This document shows, in pieces, positions 15,652-18,620 of a stretch of 18,620 nt of DNA. The stretch comes from JARBAU01 sp040414675. Lineage in GTDB: Archaea; Thermoproteota; Nitrososphaeria; Nitrososphaerales; Nitrososphaeraceae. A program made the translations under genes and the position numbers. Each line of letters opens with the position of its first letter. Position 1 is the stretch's first letter. Where the stretch lies: contig JBEDUN010000034.1 in assembly GCA_040414675.1 (NCBI GenBank), forward strand, positions 1 to 18,620, written 5' to 3'. A model generated the notes under the pieces. It was not told the origin of the DNA. It saw nothing but the letters and a program-made list of their open reading frames with translations, and made no database searches.

Positions 15652-15790
15652 CTATATTAATAATACCACAAAGGGCCAACTATCTGTGAATAGACAGTTG
15701 TTAGTTCATATCATAGCATGTTCTCAGTTTAGCCTGCTTAGTCAGCACTAATTATGACTAGGCGGCTTGCAACATGCTATTTTTATTTAT
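15652..15790 (+). ncRNA. Candidate small RNA: TATA element, two stem-loops, T-run
   Basis: ctatattaata (15652-15662) acts as a possible TATA box and predicts a start near 15682. A first hairpin, caact-tct with aga-agttg, spans 15677-15700. The main hairpin spans 15713-15780: a perfect 10-bp outer stem (atagcatgtt with aacatgctat), an internal loop, then about 13 bp of inner stem (agcc, gct and tagtca at 15731-15744 against tgacta, ggc and ggct at 15755-15767) with one bulge and a 10-nt loop. The sequence just after the outer stem is T-rich (tttttattt), as at archaeal terminators. No reading frame uses the region and no neighbouring gene ends here. Confidence 0.45.
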
Positions 15791-15850
15791 TGCTTGCAGT
15801 TTGTCTTAGATCTTTATGTAATTTGTGGATTATCTTTTTTTAAAGACGTC

Positions 15851-15874
15851 ATTCAGGTTATTAGCAGACTGAAT
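15851..15874 (+). other. Small hairpin with downstream T-run
   Basis: attcag (15851-15856) pairs with ctgaat (15869-15874), followed by ttttct. It is terminator-like, but no upstream gene on the plus strand needs it apart from the candidate small RNA. Confidence 0.25.
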
Positions 15875-15985
15875 TTTTCTAATTACGAAGAGGAGAACTC
15901 TTGAAATACTTATTATCCCATTATTTTGTTCTACCACACCGGTGTACAAAGAATAACGACTATACTGCTACATGCTAGTAACACA

Positions 15986-16016
15986 TTGACTCTACTTTTG
16001 TCTTAGTAAGAGTCAA
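15986..16016. other. 8-bp perfect stem-loop
   Basis: ttgactct (15986-15993) pairs perfectly with agagtcaa (16009-16016) across a 15-nt loop. It is part of a cluster of stem-loops between 15677 and 16087 (another is aggac/gtcct at 16075-16087). The rest of 15791-16288 shows no gene. Confidence 0.3.
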
Positions 16017-16288
16017 ATGATGTTCTACTTAAGCAGGAAGACAGAAGGCTGCATTTGGGGGAGTGGGTTCTCGTAGGACAGAGTCCTGTATAGGAATTTT
16101 AAAGAATCAATTTAGAAAGATTATATCCATCATTTATAATTTGTAATATATGCCAAATATACTAAATTCTCATATTCACTAAAAAATCTATCTAAAATAT
16201 TTGCTGAATAATTAAGAAGATTGCTATCAGTATAATCTGCACATAAGATCATGATTGAAACTTGCTTACTATGATAAGATATTTCTAA

Positions 16289-16456
16289 GGTTTAATAAAC
16301 TTGTATGATCCAGAACGAAACTCTATTCATATGATAGTTGCTATCAAAGAGAATGATAAATGGCATTTCACCGCATTTCAAAATTCACGAGCACAGTTTA
16401 TCGGAAGACCAGAAGAAGCTCAGGCATTAACGAATGAGCTCAGGCAGCTGTTATAG
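16289..16456 (+). pseudogene. C-terminal remnant of a SgcJ/EcaC (SnoaL-like) family gene
   Basis: A frame open from 16289 to a TAG at 16454-16456 translates to DPERNSIHMIVAIKENDKW, then HFTAFQNSRAQFIGRPEEA and QALTNELRQLL. This matches the C-terminal strand and tail of SgcJ/EcaC-type NTF2-fold proteins ('W.i.AFQNtRAq..gRPEeaqaLt.ELR'). Only the last ~50 of about 130-150 residues remain; there is a stop at 16286-16288 and no N-terminal half upstream. The internal ATG at 16331 would give a 41-residue peptide, but nothing suggests it is expressed. Family call is by motif; well supported as a fragment. Confidence 0.65.
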
Positions 16457-16570
16457 CGATGCAAGGAACAAAGGCAGCCACTATGGTAGCGCAAGTATTA
16501 TAGAGGACCAAACAAATACAAAATGCATATGCTCCTGAGTATCTCTAGTAAGATCTTATTACCCTATTTA

Positions 16571-17071
16571 CTATTTTGATCCTTGTTCCTTCATCTTGGA
16601 CATTTCTGCAAATGCTTCTCTTCCAGCCTTTTTAATTTCATCTAAAGAAAGATCTTTTTTATGAGTTGCTATTGACCAGAGATGTCCAAATGGATCTTTC
16701 AAATAACCAGAACGATCTCCATAGAATTTATCTGAGACCGGATCCAGAACAGTAGAACCAGCAGATACAGCTTGATCAAATATTGTATCTACTTCTTTAA
16801 AATATACATACAAACTAATCGGGCTTCCACCAATTGATTCAGGGGATTGACATTTCATCATATCGGATTCTTCTGTTAGCATAAAGACAGAATCACCTAT
16901 TTTGAGTTCTGCGTGTATGATACCTTTGCCATCAGGACTTTCCATGCGAACACGTTCTTCTGCATCAAAAGCTTTTTTATAAAAGTCTATTGCCTTTGAT
17001 GCGTTTCTGACAACTAAGTATGGGGTTATGGAATGATAGCCCTCTGGGGTCGCTTTCACATTTTCGGTCAT
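16571..17071 (-). CDS. PhnB-like VOC (glyoxalase/bleomycin-resistance fold) protein
   Basis: 166 aa. It begins SITPYLVVRNASKAIDFYKKAF (14-35), has IIHAELKIGDSVFMLTEE (51-68) and SPISLYVYFKEVD (83-95), and closes with YGDRSGYLKDPFGHLWSIAT (117-136), the signature of PhnB-type VOC proteins; it ends in a charged helix (139-166). Despite the name, PhnB homologues are not established phosphonate enzymes; they are small dimeric VOC proteins of mostly unknown substrate. It is unrelated in detail to the two-module dioxygenase at 5444-6487. An aggag (17073-17077 on the minus strand) lies just before the ATG, and a TATA box centred 26-28 bp upstream predicts a leaderless start, so the start codon is well placed either way. 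Confidence 0.88.
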   Translation of the reverse strand: MTENVKATPEGYHSITPYLVVRNASKAIDFYKKAFDAEERVRMESPDGKGIIHAELKIGDSVFMLTEESDMMKCQSPESIGGSPISLYVYFKEVDTIFDQAVSAGSTVLDPVSDKFYGDRSGYLKDPFGHLWSIATHKKDLSLDEIKKAGREAFAEMSKMKEQGSK

Positions 17072-17090
17072 GCTCCTATCATCTTGATCT

Positions 17091-17106
17091 TGAATTTATA
17101 AATTCA
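17091..17106 (-). promoter_or_regulatory. TATA box within a perfect 16-bp palindrome
   Basis: tgaatttataaattca is its own reverse complement. Its centre lies about 27 bp before the ATG of the VOC gene, so the TATA box coincides with the dyad. That is the position where a dimeric repressor would block TBP. An AT-rich coincidence is possible. Confidence 0.45.
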
Positions 17107-17130
17107 TCTATGTATCACTATCTATAAAAC

Positions 17131-17430
17131 TTACTGACTGTAATATGAAAAACAGTATTTTTGCTGAATACGTACTTGCAGTAATTTGTCTTCTCTCTGG
17201 TTCTTGCAGCTTGCTGGTATAGCCACAAGCCGATCCGACAAATATGCTATCGCATTACTTTTCATTTTATCAAGCTGTCTTATTGACTGATTTAGCTGTT
17301 CTAATTCCTCTACTTCTGTCTGTATATCTGCGCGTGTCTCTAACTGGCGGACATCTAGGAACGTTAGATATGATTCAATTTTATGCTAACCTGCCTTATA
17401 TGAATCCTTTTTAAGCCAATTTGTTGAAGT
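17131..17430 (-). pseudogene. Decayed coding sequence with coiled-coil segment
   Basis: On the minus strand the frame open from 17385 to 17131 translates to a charged amphipathic stretch (YLTFLDVRQLETRADIQTEV, then EELEQLNQSIRQLDKMKSNA) with heptad-like leucines, followed by IAYLSDRLVAIPASCKNQRE. Immediately upstream the same frame continues (NWLKKDSYKAG, to about 17430) but is interrupted by TAG at 17386-17388. There is no usable start codon except an internal ATG at 17265. The composition is clearly protein-like, but no family was recognised. It lies upstream of, and on the same strand as, the VOC gene and overlaps no other feature. It is probably a dead gene. Confidence 0.4.
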
Positions 17431-18317
17431 CGTTAGTGATATTTATTGTGTAGCTCTAATAACACGTCCTAGTAGTATCATATGAATTCAATTGATTAGA
17501 CATAGATCTTCGATTGTAGTCTCGCATTTTAATCATATATTCTAGATATTATTATGTAACAATAATCGTTCACTTTATTAAATTTCGTGTAGTGTTTATT
17601 TTGTCGGATTCAACTCGATTTCAATCAAACTTCCTTCATAATACCTTCATAGTGATTGGGACTTGGTCACTACGTTCTATGTAATAGATTTGATATTAGA
17701 CAAGAAGATATTGACAATTAATTGCTATTCTCTAATCACCAATCACTAATTTACTTTAGAGTAAATAGTAAGTTGTACTATGCCAAATTTCTTTCAGAGC
17801 AAAATTAGTCTTTTTATATAATTTCTTCTCATAGATGAATATACTCACGAAGTGACGGGATTAATTCAATACCAAATAGCATGAACACACTGGTGATGGG
17901 ACTTGTACTGCCAATTTTAAACTGTAGCCAACAATCAAAATCGATCTAAGCAAATCCCACTCCAAATTTCAAATTCTAGCAGATATATTATAATGGAGAG
18001 AAATAAATCAGAAATCATTTATTTGATAGATTTTATGCGGGTTGAATATGCTAAATTCTAGTTGGGCAGTCATGTCTAGTTTCATCAGGGCTTTATAATC
18101 TTCCACTGGGATTTGATTCGATTTGATTGATTTCGATATACCCTCCTCCATTTGATACGTCAATACGAACGACAATTTTCATCTCCTTGTCAAATCCCAA
18201 AATGCCCAAGAACCGGTCGAGAGGAATGCAAAGATAGTAATGTGATCAATGAAGGATAACGACATTCTAGTGAGGATAATAGAGGACTATAAAGTATTTG
18301 CAATTCATTTTCATAAT
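17431..18317. other. Gene-free stretch with minor repeats
   Basis: AT-rich. It includes a 6-bp stem-loop (tagtga/tcacta, 17650-17672), the second copy of the 16-bp repeat (17953-17968), and a 47-codon minus-strand frame from ATG 18151 to a stop at 18008 (MEEGISKSIKSNQIPVEDYK...), which has no family match and no clear promoter. No other gene is supported. Confidence 0.45.
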
Positions 18318-18328
18318 AGTATATAACA
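18318..18328 (+). promoter_or_regulatory. TATA box of the 70-aa gene
   Basis: An atatataac-type box is centred near 18324, 26 bp before the ATG at 18350, which places the predicted transcript start on the start codon (leaderless). Confidence 0.5.
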
Positions 18329-18349
18329 TGTCATCCCAAGTGTAGAGAA

Positions 18350-18562
18350 ATGATTAAGGCTCATATGACCGAACTATATAAAATTGTACCAATTAGAGAG
18401 TGTCTATATCACGGATTAAAGAACTGTGCAGATACGTTAGGCCTGACCGTAGATGAATATGTTGAGTTATTATTAGAAAATACTCATTCTCACAAGCGCA
18501 AGTCTTGCAATTGCAGGAAGAAAAAGAAATATTCAGTATCAAGAGATATATCAGATAAGTAA
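18350..18562 (+). CDS. Small ribbon-helix-helix-like protein C with basic Cys tail
   Basis: 70 aa. A strand LYKIVPI (9-15) is followed by a helix ECLYHGLKNCADTLG (17-31) and a second helix TVDEYVELLLEN (33-44), the same arrangement as proteins A (7826-8014) and B (14983-15168). The 'LTVDEYVELLLE' helix is the clearest RHH-like signature of the three. It differs in a C-terminal tail with HSHKRKSCNCRKKKK (46-60), which is strongly basic with a CXC pair and might bind nucleic acid or metal. The TATA box placement supports ATG 18350; M6 is an alternative. It stands alone at the window end. DNA binding is inferred, not shown. Confidence 0.6.
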   Translation: MIKAHMTELYKIVPIRECLYHGLKNCADTLGLTVDEYVELLLENTHSHKRKSCNCRKKKKYSVSRDISDK

Positions 18563-18620
18563 CAATGTCCAATGTTGCAACATTACAGTTAATTGACACT
18601 TAATTCATATCAAATAATTA

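Noticed and set aside
16331..16456. Independent 41-aa small protein from ATG 16331
   Set aside because: The family similarity runs upstream of this ATG (DPERNSIH), showing it is an internal Met of a truncated gene.
18008..18151. 47-codon minus-strand gene starting at ATG 18151
   Set aside because: No family match, no clear TATA box or ribosome-binding site; kept only as a remark in the intergenic entry.

Overview
The window looks like chromosomal DNA of an ammonia-oxidising archaeon of the Nitrososphaeria, most like a soil Nitrosocosmicus or Nitrososphaera relative. The evidence is an archaeal TFB gene, TATA boxes placed about 26 bp before start codons (leaderless transcripts), a thaumarchaeal-type sensor kinase with a phospholipase-D-like input domain, AT-rich DNA and very low gene density. 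More than half of the window carries no intact gene. No tRNA, rRNA, CRISPR array or intact insertion sequence was seen.

Layout. 64-1591: an overlapping tandem pair of thymidylate-kinase-like P-loop kinases; the second has Arg in place of the Walker A Lys. 2868-3938: transcription factor B with a long N-terminal tail. 4276-4506 (-): small PRC-barrel-like protein. 5444-7190: two-gene operon of a ring-cleaving-type glyoxalase-fold dioxygenase and a carboxylesterase, the same pairing as the Bacillus quinone-response genes mhqE and mhqD. 7826-8014: small ribbon-helix-helix-like protein. 8198-8551 (-): small protein with a possible roadblock-like fold. 8897-9464 (-): frameshifted pseudogene of a secreted-protein-like family. 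9688-11471: sensor histidine kinase split in two by a one-base frameshift. 11472-13616: long gene-free stretch with a strong hairpin and a degenerate array of about 175-bp units. 13617-13943 (-): N-terminal stub of a type II NADH dehydrogenase. 14983-15168 and 15248-15430 (-): convergent small genes. 15640-16090: cluster of stem-loops including a candidate small RNA. 16289-16456: C-terminal stub of a SgcJ/EcaC-type gene. 16571-17071 (-): PhnB-like VOC protein. 17131-17430 (-): decayed coiled-coil coding sequence. 18350-18562: a third ribbon-helix-helix-like small protein.

Taken together this is an eroding accessory region. Intact genes concern nucleotide metabolism, transcription, detoxification and small regulators. 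They sit among at least four broken genes (secreted-family protein, split kinase, NDH-2 stub, SgcJ stub) and several structured non-coding stretches. The parts most worth following up are the three dispersed RHH-like small proteins, the degenerate repeat array next to the truncated NDH-2, and two hairpin loci that share an identical 11-bp TATA-like element.
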